DNA of 64,000 nt. Source: Rikenellaceae bacterium. GTDB taxonomy: Bacteria; Bacteroidota; Bacteroidia; Bacteroidales; Rikenellaceae. Shown here one piece after another: positions 17,060 to 25,269 of the stretch. How positions within the stretch are numbered: position 1 is the first letter of the stretch; every line of letters starts with the position of its first letter. The notes under the pieces are model-generated. The model saw nothing but the letters and a program-made list of their open reading frames with translations, did not search any database and was not told the DNA's origin. Where the stretch lies: NCBI GenBank assembly GCA_015059715.1, contig SUZV01000001.1:1-64000 (forward strand), read 5' to 3'. A program made the translations under genes and the position numbers.

Positions 17060-17755
17060 TTACGCCTCCACTACGCGCCTATACTGCTCATCGAACCAGG
17101 CCATCTGCTCCTCGACGCTCATTGCCGAGTTGTCGAGGACTATAGCGTCGTCGGCCTTGCGTAATGGCGATATGGCGCGGCTCATATCGGCCTTGTCGCG
17201 CGACACAACATTGTCGTATACCTCCTGTAGCGTGACGCTATCGCCCTTTGCCGTAAGCTCCTTAAAGCGTCGCTCGGCACGCACCATAGGGTCGGCAGTC
17301 ATATATATCTTAAGCTCGGCATTGGGGAATACCACCGTGCCGATATCGCGGCCATCCATCACCACACCACCATAGCGACCCATCTGCTGCTGCATGGCCA
17401 CCAACTTACTGCGCACCGCAGCTATAGAGCTTACGGCACTTACGCAGTTGCTCACCTCGATAGTGCGTATCTTACCCTCGACCAAGTCGCCATTGACATA
17501 TATGTCGCTTGCTCCGCGCTCGGGGTTAAAGCGGAACGATATCTCGATGCTCTGAAGCATCGCCTCCACACGCTCCTCGTCAACGATGCCCATATTTATG
17601 GCACCATGTTCAAGGGCGTAGTGCGTAACGGCACGATACATCGCACCTGTGTCGATAAATATATATCCAAGACGTGCAGCTATAGCCTTGGCAAATGTAC
17701 TCTTACCGCATGACGAGTGTCCGTCGATGGCGATAATAATCCTCTTGTTATCCAT
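17060..17755 (-). CDS. cmk: Cytidylate kinase
   Basis: 231 aa when started at MDNKRIIIAIDGHSS, the ATG directly before the P-loop and 2 bp after the lysE-family stop. Upstream open frame is shadow of that gene. The P-loop is GHSSCGKST, followed by the CMP-binding segments DTGAMYRAVT and VMDGRDIGTVVFPNAELKIY and the lid region around RAERRFKELTAKG. It phosphorylates CMP and dCMP with ATP. It is co-transcribed with lysE-like and ispH genes. Confidence 0.95.
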   Translation of the reverse strand: MDNKRIIIAIDGHSSCGKSTFAKAIAARLGYIFIDTGAMYRAVTHYALEHGAINMGIVDEERVEAMLQSIEISFRFNPERGASDIYVNGDLVEGKIRTIEVSNCVSAVSSIAAVRSKLVAMQQQMGRYGGVVMDGRDIGTVVFPNAELKIYMTADPMVRAERRFKELTAKGDSVTLQEVYDNVVSRDKADMSRAISPLRKADDAIVLDNSAMSVEEQMAWFDEQYRRVVEA

Positions 17756-17757
17756 AG

Positions 17758-18441
17758 TTAACCAATTATTACAGAGATAAGGGTTATAAGCCCCAATGCG
17801 CATATCACCACTCCCGCGATACGATTTATCGTCAGCATATGTCGTGGGCGGAAGCCCTTGCGGAAGAGGTTGATTATCGATGTTAGCGCGAGCCACCACA
17901 ACATAGCACCCAAGAGGAATCCTCCGAGCACCAATACGTTGTTTAGCATCGGGCTTATGGTGTGCGACATCGCGGCGACATCGGCCGACACCTCGGCCTG
18001 CATCGCTAAGTCGATATTAAACATCGTAAAGAAGGCTAAGATGTAGGGTATCACCACTACGAAGTTGGCCATCGTAAATCCGAACATCGAGACAAAATCT
18101 TGCCATAGGGCACTCTCGCCTGCTCGGTTCTTGCGAATCTGTGGCACGGGGTTTTTAAAGAATATCATCACTCCTACGATGACTACAAAGATACCGCCAC
18201 AGAGCTGTATTATGGTGTTATACTCGTCGATATAGCTCTTCAGCAGGGCATATACCGAGAATGCGAGTATCGCCATTATAGTGTCTGCCAAGGCGACACC
18301 TAAGCCCGAGAGAAGGCCCGAGAGATGTCCCTTGCTCAGTGTGCGCTGTATACACAATACCGCCACAGGGCCCACCGTCACCGACGAGGCCAAGCCCACA
18401 CAGAGACCACCGAAAAGTATCTTGATAACATCGACTATCAT
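17758..18441 (-). CDS. LysE-family amino-acid exporter
   Basis: 227 aa from the ATG of MIVDVIKILFGG. About six hydrophobic segments are visible, with the family's N-terminal motif GLASSVTVGPVAVLCIQRTLSKGHLSGLLSGLGVALAD (residues about 14-50), which matches the GxxxGPxxxxxxxxxxxxGxxxGxxxxxGxxxGD pattern of LysE/RhtB transporters. Substrate is not predictable. It seems to be the first gene of the minus-strand run, with a -10 box at 18519-18526. An upstream in-frame ATG at 18480 would add 13 residues. Confidence 0.8.
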   Translation of the reverse strand: MIVDVIKILFGGLCVGLASSVTVGPVAVLCIQRTLSKGHLSGLLSGLGVALADTIMAILAFSVYALLKSYIDEYNTIIQLCGGIFVVIVGVMIFFKNPVPQIRKNRAGESALWQDFVSMFGFTMANFVVVIPYILAFFTMFNIDLAMQAEVSADVAAMSHTISPMLNNVLVLGGFLLGAMLWWLALTSIINLFRKGFRPRHMLTINRIAGVVICALGLITLISVIIG

Positions 18442-18518
18442 ACACCCAAAATATATATCAATGCCTATGCCCAACACCACAAAAGGCTCTTTTTTCGGTA
18501 TAGGCGCATATATCGTGG

Positions 18519-18526
18519 CAAAGATA
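18519..18526 (-). promoter_or_regulatory. Likely -7 promoter element for the lysE-cmk-ispH unit
   Basis: TATCTTTG on the minus strand matches TAnnTTTG. No clear TTTG lies about 20 bp further upstream, so only half of the promoter is convincing. The rest of the 400-bp gap up to 18842 holds the repeats at 18592-18715 and a weak plus-strand TACCTTTA at 18765-18772 that could serve the DUF3467 gene. Confidence 0.5.
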
Positions 18527-18591
18527 CAAAAAAAGTACGGAATTTACATCACGTGTGACGGTATATTCTTTGATTGGAGGGTAGTTTGTGG

Positions 18592-18715
18592 GGTTTCGTT
18601 ATTGAGGATTGTTGTGATACTCGACCTCTTAATGTCTTATCGTCTTAAAGTCTTAAAGTCTTAAAAAAAATTGGGACGATAGGACAATAAGACGATAGGA
18701 CGATAGGACAAGGTG
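18592..18715 (-). repeat. Dispersed repeat with TTAAGAC / ACGATAAG units, copy in inverted orientation
   Basis: Read on the minus strand, 18672 to 18592 gives TTTTAAGACTTTAAGACTTT, then ACATTAAGAGGTCGAGTATC, ACAACAATCCTCAATAACGA. This matches 27208-27290 on the plus strand over about 80 bp. On the plus strand the right half (18673-18715) is short units of GACGATAGGA or ACAATAAGAC type, also seen at 32254-32290. No coding sense. Confidence 0.65.
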
Positions 18716-18842
18716 AAATTACTACTAATTACCCATTACTAATTGTTATTTACTACTTTTTTACTACCTTTACGGAAATTTTAGCGGTGGCGACACTTGT
18801 CGCATACCATAAACGAGTAATAACCTAATATCTATTAAGAGT

Positions 18843-19148
18843 ATGAGCGAAGAGAAGAAGCAGGGTATTGAGATACAGTTAGACGAGCAGGTAGGACAGG
18901 GTCACTACAGCAATATCGCCATCATAGCGCACTCACCCTCGGAGTTTATCATCGACTTTGCCACAATGCTGCCAGGCCTGCCAAAGGCTCGTGTGCGCAG
19001 CCGCGTGGTTATGACCCCCGAGCATGCTAAGCGTCTGCTGCTGTCGTTGCAGGAGAACATCACACGCTACGAGAGCACCTTGGGACCTATCAACCTACGC
19101 ACCAAGCAGCCTACAATAAACCCCTTCGGCGGTAAGGGCAACGCTTAG
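18843..19148 (+). CDS. DUF3467 domain protein
   Basis: 101 aa, cytoplasmic. IEIQLDEQVGQGHYSNIAII, SPSEFIIDFATMLPGLPKARVRSRVVMTPEHAKRLL and the C-terminal ENITRYESTLGPI segment cover the full DUF3467 family, which is widespread in Bacteroidetes and has no known function. The length is normal. Strong terminator at 19182. Confidence 0.85.
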   Translation: MSEEKKQGIEIQLDEQVGQGHYSNIAIIAHSPSEFIIDFATMLPGLPKARVRSRVVMTPEHAKRLLLSLQENITRYESTLGPINLRTKQPTINPFGGKGNA

Positions 19149-19181
19149 TGGTGACTTAAGAGTCTTAAACTAAAGATTGAT

Positions 19182-19218
19182 AAAGGGTAGTTACTCGTTC
19201 GGCGAACTACCCTTTTTT
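19182..19218 (+). terminator. Intrinsic terminator after the DUF3467 gene
   Basis: 11-bp stem AAAGGGTAGTT (19182-19192) / AACTACCCTTT (19205-19215) followed by TTTTTT. Converging transcription from the FN3-like lipoprotein gene also ends near here. Confidence 0.85.
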
Positions 19219-19241
19219 CGGCTTTAGCTGTCACCGCAAGG
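19216..19241 (+). repeat. CTTTAGCTGTCACCGCAAGG-type dispersed hairpin motif
   Basis: The 26 bp contain CTTTAGCTGTCACCGCAAGG followed by TGAAA, with a small CACC-GCAA-GGTG hairpin. The same wording recurs at 27359-27390 and 32387-32418, and reversed at about 38240-38257. Confidence 0.6.
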
Positions 19242-19249
19242 TGAAATCA

Positions 19250-21271
19250 TTACTCATTGCTATTAAGCCTTTCGACAAGCTCCCGTAACACCTCTATATC
19301 GCCCCTGTTATCTGCCGTAGGCATAGTATATAGGCGCGCAATAGCTCCCACCTTGCCACTATTATCTGCCGCATATACCAAGGCCGTCTGCTCGACATTC
19401 CAGTCGGCGAGGTAGAAGGTGTAGGGCGATGAGGTCTTGCACGTCGTCCAGTAACCCTCGGCAAGTCTCCACAGCTCGCTATCCGAGTAGTTGAGCGTGT
19501 TGCTGCAATCACCCTCAACCATTGTAGTGAATAGGGTGCGCACATCATCTAAGTTGCTATATTTCACCACTGTAATGGCCTTACCCTTGGTTGCCGCAGC
19601 ATCGCCAAATATCGCTCCAGCCTCCTCGTCACCCGAGAAGTAGCCAACAAGCTCTACCGTAGGGTTGGCAACACCCAAAGTATCGGTACGCGCGACGCTA
19701 TCGAAGGTGTATGTCTTTACCACCTTGCCCGTATGGATATCCAAAGCGAAGATATAGGCCATAATCTCGGTATCGGGCTGTAGGCCGCTAACCTGCACCG
19801 AGCAGTTACCGTTGTAGTAGTACTGGTCCAACACCTCACAAACGATGATGCTCGGGTTAAAATCCTTAGAACCCGTATAGTAGTAGTCGAAAATCTCCTC
19901 CTCGCCAGCGATAAACTCCGCCTCGTTATACTCGCCAGCGACACAAGCACCTGGAACATAGTATATTGTCGGGTCAGACGACGTTACATTCATCGTAAAG
20001 CCGTAGGGCGAGATATTAGATGTTGTGACCGAAAACTCCACCTCTTCAAGGCTACCTCCAGGGAGCGTGCGGAAGGTCGCCATAGTAGCCTCGGTGGTGA
20101 TACCTCCATCGTATCCAAAGGCGATGATATAGTAGTCGGTATCGGCGGCAGGGAGCTTAAAGCTGTTTGGTGCCGAGTGCTCCACCACACCCCTATCGTT
20201 GGACATAAGGTCCATCAAGCCACCCCACTGCTCCACGAGTCGGTGCATCTGCTCATCTGCCGACGTGGTGCCATCCCAGGGGGCCACAAGGGCGCAATAC
20301 TTGTCGTTGCTATCCGAGGGCGTTATGCGAAACGACACCTCCATCTGTCCGACATCCCACACCTCTATCTCGAAGGTCATCGCCGACTGCGCAGCACCCT
20401 CGGTTCTATACTCCTTGCGCACAACATCCGTCGTCACCACAATACCCTCGCCATCGAGCAGAAGGCCCGCAACGAGGATGTAGTAGTCGGTATGCTCCTG
20501 AAGGCCCTTTGCCTCAAGCTCAACATCGCCCTGATGTATCAATGCCTCGACCACCTCCTGCTCGGAATAGCCTCCCTGAAGCATAGCGTTTATATCCTGC
20601 TGGAAGTAGTACTCGTAGAAGTAGCTCTCGGTCATCTGATACCCATCCTCTGTGGTCACATAGTAGTCATACTGCGCCTTAGGCATAGTACATAGATACC
20701 AGTAAATATCCTTGTCAGAGGGCACTACGCTGATGGTAACGCTGTTATCCTTGACCTCGGTAGCGACATCAAAGGTAGCCTCCGACTCGGCCACCGCCTC
20801 GGTCCTAAATGCCACCTTTGTAAGCTCTGTCGAGGCGACATATCCGCGCTCGGCATCTACGCCAAAGAGCAAGACGTAGTAGTCGGTATCGATTTTAAGT
20901 CCCGAGAACTTAGCACCACTTATAGCTCCATTATCGACCACCTCGGGCATATACTCCTCGAAGGTCTTGCCGACACTTAAGGCCTCCTCGCTAAACTCCT
21001 GGAAGATAGTCTCGATAACGAAACTATCCTGGGTAAACTCCTCTACCTTAGCACTCTCCTCGACAATGCACAGGTAGTCACCTATACCCTCCGCAGGTGT
21101 CACATCGAGGGTCACCGTAGAGCGCGTAACGGCCGTAATATCGACAACAAAATCGCTCTTTTCGGAGGGCTTATCGCCACCCACAATATCATCTTTCTCG
21201 CTGGTACAACCATACGCAACAAACGCAAGAAGACCAAGTAGCGTAAATCGTAAAATATTCATATATCTCAT
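19250..21271 (-). CDS. Lipoprotein with four fibronectin-III-like repeats
   Basis: 673 aa from MRYMNILRFTLLGLLAF; lipobox VAYGC, with an alternative start three codons later. At least four repeats of about 120-140 residues follow. Each opens with a strand pair such as FVVDITAVTRSTVTLDVTP, ATFDVATEVKDNSVTISVVP or VEFSVTTSNISPYGFTMNVT and closes with a line such as LKIDTDYYVLLFGVDAE or ADTDYYIIAFGYDGG. This is the pattern of fibronectin-III-like repeats in Bacteroidales surface lipoproteins. The last 130 residues are different. No enzyme motif is visible. It is probably a cell-surface binding protein, ligand unknown. Confidence 0.7.
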   Translation of the reverse strand: MRYMNILRFTLLGLLAFVAYGCTSEKDDIVGGDKPSEKSDFVVDITAVTRSTVTLDVTPAEGIGDYLCIVEESAKVEEFTQDSFVIETIFQEFSEEALSVGKTFEEYMPEVVDNGAISGAKFSGLKIDTDYYVLLFGVDAERGYVASTELTKVAFRTEAVAESEATFDVATEVKDNSVTISVVPSDKDIYWYLCTMPKAQYDYYVTTEDGYQMTESYFYEYYFQQDINAMLQGGYSEQEVVEALIHQGDVELEAKGLQEHTDYYILVAGLLLDGEGIVVTTDVVRKEYRTEGAAQSAMTFEIEVWDVGQMEVSFRITPSDSNDKYCALVAPWDGTTSADEQMHRLVEQWGGLMDLMSNDRGVVEHSAPNSFKLPAADTDYYIIAFGYDGGITTEATMATFRTLPGGSLEEVEFSVTTSNISPYGFTMNVTSSDPTIYYVPGACVAGEYNEAEFIAGEEEIFDYYYTGSKDFNPSIIVCEVLDQYYYNGNCSVQVSGLQPDTEIMAYIFALDIHTGKVVKTYTFDSVARTDTLGVANPTVELVGYFSGDEEAGAIFGDAAATKGKAITVVKYSNLDDVRTLFTTMVEGDCSNTLNYSDSELWRLAEGYWTTCKTSSPYTFYLADWNVEQTALVYAADNSGKVGAIARLYTMPTADNRGDIEVLRELVERLNSNE

Positions 21272-21295
21272 CTCATTAGTTTTACATTCCGCAGG

Positions 21296-21327
21296 CGAAG
21301 GTACAAAACAATTTGCAAAGGAGCAAC
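21296..21327 (-). promoter_or_regulatory. Likely promoter of the fibronectin-III-like lipoprotein gene
   Basis: On the minus strand GTTG (21327-21324), 20-bp spacer, TACCTTCG (21303-21296). Both boxes deviate by one base from TTTG and TAnnTTTG. Confidence 0.5.
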
Positions 21328-21349
21328 ACCACCCGCTGTGAGAGCTATT

Positions 21350-21530
21350 TTTTAGGCCTGTTCTATAAATTTCAAGTTGATTTTGAGGATTATTGTGAGG
21401 ATATCTCCTATTTATTATGATGGCGCAACGCAAGCATTGTAACTAAGGAAAAATGAGAAATATACTACAATAAATTCAAAAGCGACCGAAAAAGAGTCTG
21501 CCGAAAGCGAATAACATATTTACTAATTTA
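21350..21530 (+). repeat. Dispersed intergenic repeat, copy 2 (see 5236-5350)
   Basis: Shares CTATAAATTT, GTTGATTTTGAGGATTAT, TTCAAAAGCGACCGA and ATATTTACTAATTTAT with the copy at 5236-5350, plus an extra middle block of about 75 bp. The tail words ACTAATTTACTAATTTAT recur at 59695-59712. It fills most of the gap between two divergently transcribed genes. Confidence 0.6.
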
Positions 21531-21562
21531 TGGAACAATCCTTAAGAAAATGGCAAAAATAT

Positions 21563-21593
21563 TTTTTAGAATAAAAAATTATTCTTAACTTTG
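21563..21593 (+). promoter_or_regulatory. Promoter of the iorAB operon
   Basis: TAACTTTG at 21586-21593 is an exact TAnnTTTG. A TTTTTA tract about 20 bp upstream (21562-21567) stands in for TTTG. The leader would be about 45 nt. Confidence 0.65.
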
Positions 21594-21643
21594 ACAAGAT
21601 AACGCAAATAGTAACTAAATTTTAAACCTAAAACAATAACGAT

Positions 21644-23260
21644 ATGAGAAAACTACTTCTCGGTGACGAGGCTATTGCACAGGCCGCTATCGACTCAGGT
21701 CTGTCGGGTGTTTACGCCTATCCAGGTACTCCGTCAACCGAAATTACAGAGTTTATTCAGCTGCGCGAGGAGAAGCGCGGCGATGCAGACAACAAGATTT
21801 TCTGCCGCTGGGCGACTAACGAGAAGACCGCTATGGAGGGTGCTCTCGGTATGTCGTATATGGGCAAGCGTGCCTTGGTATGTATGAAGCACGTGGGTAT
21901 GAACGTCGCAGCCGACCCATTTGTTAACTCGGCAATGACGGGCGTAAATGGTGGTTTGGTAGTTGTTGCTGCCGACGACCCATCTATGCACTCATCGCAG
22001 AACGAGCAGGATTCGCGCTTCTATGGTAAGTTCGCAATGATGCCTATCTTCGAGCCATCATCACAGCAGGAGGCTTACGAGATGACACGCGCAGCATTCG
22101 AGCTCTCGGAGGCTGTTAAGCTCCCAGTGCTTATGCGCGTAACTACACGCATGGCTCACTCACGCGCCGTAGTCGAGATTACCGAGACACCACGCAAGCA
22201 GAACGACATCAACCGCCCAGAGGATGTGCGCACATGGATTCTGCTTCCAGCATTTGCCAAGAAGCGTTATGTCCAGCTTTTGGAGCAGCAGAACGACCTT
22301 ATGAAGGCATCTTTGGAGTCTAAGTACAACTGGTACACCAAGGGCACCAACCCCGAGCGTGGCGTTATCTGCACAGGTATCGCATACAACTACTACAGAG
22401 AGAATGTCGCAGACTGCAAGGAGCGCAGCGTGCTCAAGGTGTCGCAGTATCCACTCCCCACAGAGCTTATCCTTAAGATGGTCGAGGATGGTGCTAAGGA
22501 GATTCTCGTTATGGAGGAGGGCCAGCCCGTTGTCGAGGAGATGGTACGCGCCATCGTGCCCTCGACGGTGGAGGTTAAGGGCCGCCTTACGGGCGACCTG
22601 CCACGTGTCGGCGAGCTTACTCCCGACGCGGTACGCAAGTCCTTGGGCATGGCAGCACTGGAGAACCTCGATGCCGATGATATCGTAGTAGCACGCCCAC
22701 CAGCCTTGTGCCAGGGTTGCGGTCACCGCGATATGTACAAGGCACTCAACGAGGTGGCTGCCGAGTATGAGAACCCTCGTATCTTCGGCGATATCGGTTG
22801 CTACACCCTCGGCGCACTACCTCCATTCCAGGCTCTGCACGCCTGTGTTGAGATGGGTGCCTCAATCACCATGGCTAAGGGTGCTGCGGATGCTGGTCAG
22901 TTCCCATCATTCGCTGTTATCGGCGACTCGACATTTACACACTCGGGTATGACAGGTCTCTTAGACTGCATAAACTCACGCGCCAATGTTGTTATCGTCA
23001 TCTCTGATAACCTCACAACAGGTATGACTGGTGGTCAGGATTCGGCAGGTACAGGCAAGATTGAGGATATATGCCGAGGCTTGGGCGTAGAGCACGACCA
23101 CGTGCGCGTAGTGGTGCCTCTGCCAAAGAATATGGAGGAGATTAAGAACATCCTTCGCGAGGAGATAGCCTACAACGGCGTATCTGTGGTTATCCCACGC
23201 CGCGAGTGCATCCAGACCGCTAAGCGTCATGCTAAGGCACGTGCCGCACAGAACAAGTAG
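21644..23260 (+). CDS. iorA: Indolepyruvate ferredoxin oxidoreductase, alpha subunit (no C-terminal ferredoxin domain)
   Basis: 538 aa. It oxidatively decarboxylates aryl pyruvates (from Trp, Phe, Tyr) to aryl-acetyl-CoA using thiamine diphosphate. The pyrimidine-binding domain is at the start (GVYAYPGTPSTEITEF, ATNEKTAMEGALGMSYMG). The TPP-binding part reads GDIGCYTLGALPPFQ and GDSTFTHSGMTGLLDCI, then SDNLTTGMTGGQDS. Classical IorA is over 600 aa and ends with two 4Fe-4S clusters; this one stops after VVIPRRECIQTAKRH. Electrons must therefore leave by a separate carrier or another route. It is the first gene of iorA-iorB-aminotransferase, 36 bp before iorB. Confidence 0.9.
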   Translation: MRKLLLGDEAIAQAAIDSGLSGVYAYPGTPSTEITEFIQLREEKRGDADNKIFCRWATNEKTAMEGALGMSYMGKRALVCMKHVGMNVAADPFVNSAMTGVNGGLVVVAADDPSMHSSQNEQDSRFYGKFAMMPIFEPSSQQEAYEMTRAAFELSEAVKLPVLMRVTTRMAHSRAVVEITETPRKQNDINRPEDVRTWILLPAFAKKRYVQLLEQQNDLMKASLESKYNWYTKGTNPERGVICTGIAYNYYRENVADCKERSVLKVSQYPLPTELILKMVEDGAKEILVMEEGQPVVEEMVRAIVPSTVEVKGRLTGDLPRVGELTPDAVRKSLGMAALENLDADDIVVARPPALCQGCGHRDMYKALNEVAAEYENPRIFGDIGCYTLGALPPFQALHACVEMGASITMAKGAADAGQFPSFAVIGDSTFTHSGMTGLLDCINSRANVVIVISDNLTTGMTGGQDSAGTGKIEDICRGLGVEHDHVRVVVPLPKNMEEIKNILREEIAYNGVSVVIPRRECIQTAKRHAKARAAQNK

Positions 23261-23296
23261 TCCCCGAAGAGCTAACAAGTAACAAGAGAAACAACT

Positions 23297-23878
23297 ATGA
23301 AGAAAGATATTATTTTGGCAGGCGTCGGCGGACAGGGTATTCTGTCGATTGCTACGGTCATCGGCGAGGCAGCTATGGCCGAGGGTTGGAACATCAAGCA
23401 GGCCGAGGTACACGGCATGAGCCAGCGTGGTGGCGATGTGCAGAGTAACCTGCGCCTCTCGACCGAGCCTATCGCCTCGGACCTTATCGCTAAGGGTGGT
23501 GCCGACATCATCATCTCGCTTGAGCCTATGGAGGCATTGCGCTACCTCTCGTACCTTAAGAAGGATGGCTGGGTGGTGACCTCTAACGTGCCATTTATCA
23601 ACATTCCTAACTATCCTGCCGAGGAGGAGCTTAGCAAGCACCTTGCTGCACTGCCCAACTGCGTATCGCTCAACGTTGAGCAGCTCGCCAAGGAGGCTGG
23701 CGCGCCTCTTCAGGCCGCAAATATGGTACTCCTCGGTGCCGCTATCCCTATGCTCGACATCGAGTTCGAGAAGATTGAGGCAGGTATCCGTCGTATCTTC
23801 GCTCGCAAGGGCGAGGAGGTCATCGAGAAGAACCTCGCCGCAGTACGTGCTGGTTACGACAACTCAATTAAGAAGTAG
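23297..23878 (+). CDS. iorB: Indolepyruvate ferredoxin oxidoreductase, beta subunit
   Basis: 193 aa. This is the gamma-domain-like subunit of 2-oxoacid oxidoreductases that binds the CoA side: ILAGVGGQGILSIATVIGEAA at the start, then AEVHGMSQRGGDVQSNLRLS, the two best family motifs. Length is normal. It follows iorA by 36 bp and precedes the aminotransferase gene by 3 bp, so all three are made together. Confidence 0.92.
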   Translation: MKKDIILAGVGGQGILSIATVIGEAAMAEGWNIKQAEVHGMSQRGGDVQSNLRLSTEPIASDLIAKGGADIIISLEPMEALRYLSYLKKDGWVVTSNVPFINIPNYPAEEELSKHLAALPNCVSLNVEQLAKEAGAPLQAANMVLLGAAIPMLDIEFEKIEAGIRRIFARKGEEVIEKNLAAVRAGYDNSIKK

Positions 23879-23881
23879 CGT

Positions 23882-25198
23882 ATGGATAGACCATTAGATA
23901 AGCAGACGGTAGATAATATATGTATCGCCAACGGTCTGCGCAACGCCAAGGAGCTTGGTGCTGCCTCTATCCGCCAGTTTGTAAGCGTCGTTAAGGATAT
24001 CGAGGCTAAGACGGGTGTCGAGTATATCCGTATGGAGATTGGTGAGCCAGGTCTTCCTGCCGAGATGATAGGTATCGAGGCCGAGCACGAGGCACTGCTT
24101 GCAGGTGTAGGCTCGAAGTACCCCCTTATCACAGGTATCGAGCCCCTCACCAAGGAGGCATCGCGCTTCGTCAAGGCCTTCATCAACCTCGACATTCCGC
24201 CTATGTGCTTTGTGCCTACGGTAGGCTCTATGCAGGGAGCCTTTGCGTCATTTATGGCCCTGACACAGATGCGCGAGGACCGCGATACCATCCTCTTTAT
24301 CGACCCAGGCTTCCCCGTGCAGAAGTCACAGTGTAGGGTGCAGGGTGTGCGCTACGAGTCATTCGACGTTATCGACTATCGTGGCAAAGCCCTTGAGGCT
24401 AAGCTCGAAGAGATACTATCGTCGGGCCGTATCAGCGGTATGATATACTCGAACCCGAACAACCCTACGTGGATGTGCCTCAACGAGGAGGAGCTTGAGA
24501 TTATCGGACGCATGGCCACCAAGTACGACGTTATCGTTATCGAGGACCTCGCCTACCTCAATATGGACTTCCGCGAGGACCGCTCGAAGCCCTTCGAGGC
24601 ACCATATCAGCCAACTGTAGCTCGCTATACGGACAACTGCCTGCACCTGTTGTCAGGCTCAAAGATGTTCTCGTACGCGGGCCAGCGTATCGCTGTTGTA
24701 GCCTTCAACCCTGCGCTTGCGGAGCGTTGCTACGAGGGCTTTGCTAAGCGTTATGGCAACGATGGTCAGTTCCGTCGCAACTTTATCTTCAACATCCTCT
24801 ACGTGTTATCGTCGGGCGTGCCCCACTCGGCACAGTATGCCCTTGCCGCGATGTTCCGTGCAGCCTCGGATGGTCGTCTCGACTTCGTAGGCCACACGCG
24901 CGAGTATGCACGTCGTGCGCAGCGCGTTAAGGAGATTATGGTTAAGAATGGCTTCCACATCGTCTACGACAAGGATTGCGAGCAGGATGTTAGTGACGGC
25001 TTCTTCTTCACCTTCGGATATAAGGATATGACGGGCGAGCAGCTTATCAACAAGCTTATCTACTACGGCATCTCGGCCATCACGTTGGCCCCAACGGGAA
25101 GTACTCGCGAGGGTCTGCGTGGCTGCGTATCGATGATTTCGGACTATCAGTACGACGAGCTTGACAAGCGTCTACACCTCTTCTCGCTCGATTATTAA
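23882..25198 (+). CDS. Class I/II PLP-dependent aminotransferase
   Basis: 438 aa, cytoplasmic fold type I. Visible are the cofactor-contact segment SNPNNPTWMC, IVIEDLAYLNMDF with the pyridine-binding Asp, and the Schiff-base Lys in LSGSKMFSYAGQR at about 261. It would turn an amino acid, most likely aromatic given the tight linkage to iorAB (3 bp), into the 2-oxoacid that IorAB consumes. That substrate is inferred from context. A hairpin at 25219-25251 separates it from the CoA-transferase gene. Confidence 0.85.
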   Translation: MDRPLDKQTVDNICIANGLRNAKELGAASIRQFVSVVKDIEAKTGVEYIRMEIGEPGLPAEMIGIEAEHEALLAGVGSKYPLITGIEPLTKEASRFVKAFINLDIPPMCFVPTVGSMQGAFASFMALTQMREDRDTILFIDPGFPVQKSQCRVQGVRYESFDVIDYRGKALEAKLEEILSSGRISGMIYSNPNNPTWMCLNEEELEIIGRMATKYDVIVIEDLAYLNMDFREDRSKPFEAPYQPTVARYTDNCLHLLSGSKMFSYAGQRIAVVAFNPALAERCYEGFAKRYGNDGQFRRNFIFNILYVLSSGVPHSAQYALAAMFRAASDGRLDFVGHTREYARRAQRVKEIMVKNGFHIVYDKDCEQDVSDGFFFTFGYKDMTGEQLINKLIYYGISAITLAPTGSTREGLRGCVSMISDYQYDELDKRLHLFSLDY

Positions 25199-25218
25199 TA
25201 GCTATCACCTATAACAGT

Positions 25219-25251
25219 ATAGGGCTGCCCGAGGCATTTGGACAGCCCTAT
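25219..25251 (+). terminator. Stem-loop between aminotransferase and CoA-transferase genes
   Basis: 9-bp stem ATAGGGCTG (25219-25227) / CAGCCCTAT (25243-25251) with a 15-nt loop, followed by only TTAAAAA. It may be a partial terminator that lowers the last gene's expression. Confidence 0.5.
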
Positions 25252-25269
25252 TAAAAACTCAATACGCTT

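Noticed and set aside
17756..17899. Longer N-terminus for cytidylate kinase
   Set aside because: The upstream open frame overlaps the lysE-family gene, and homologous sequence begins at MDNKRII just before the P-loop.
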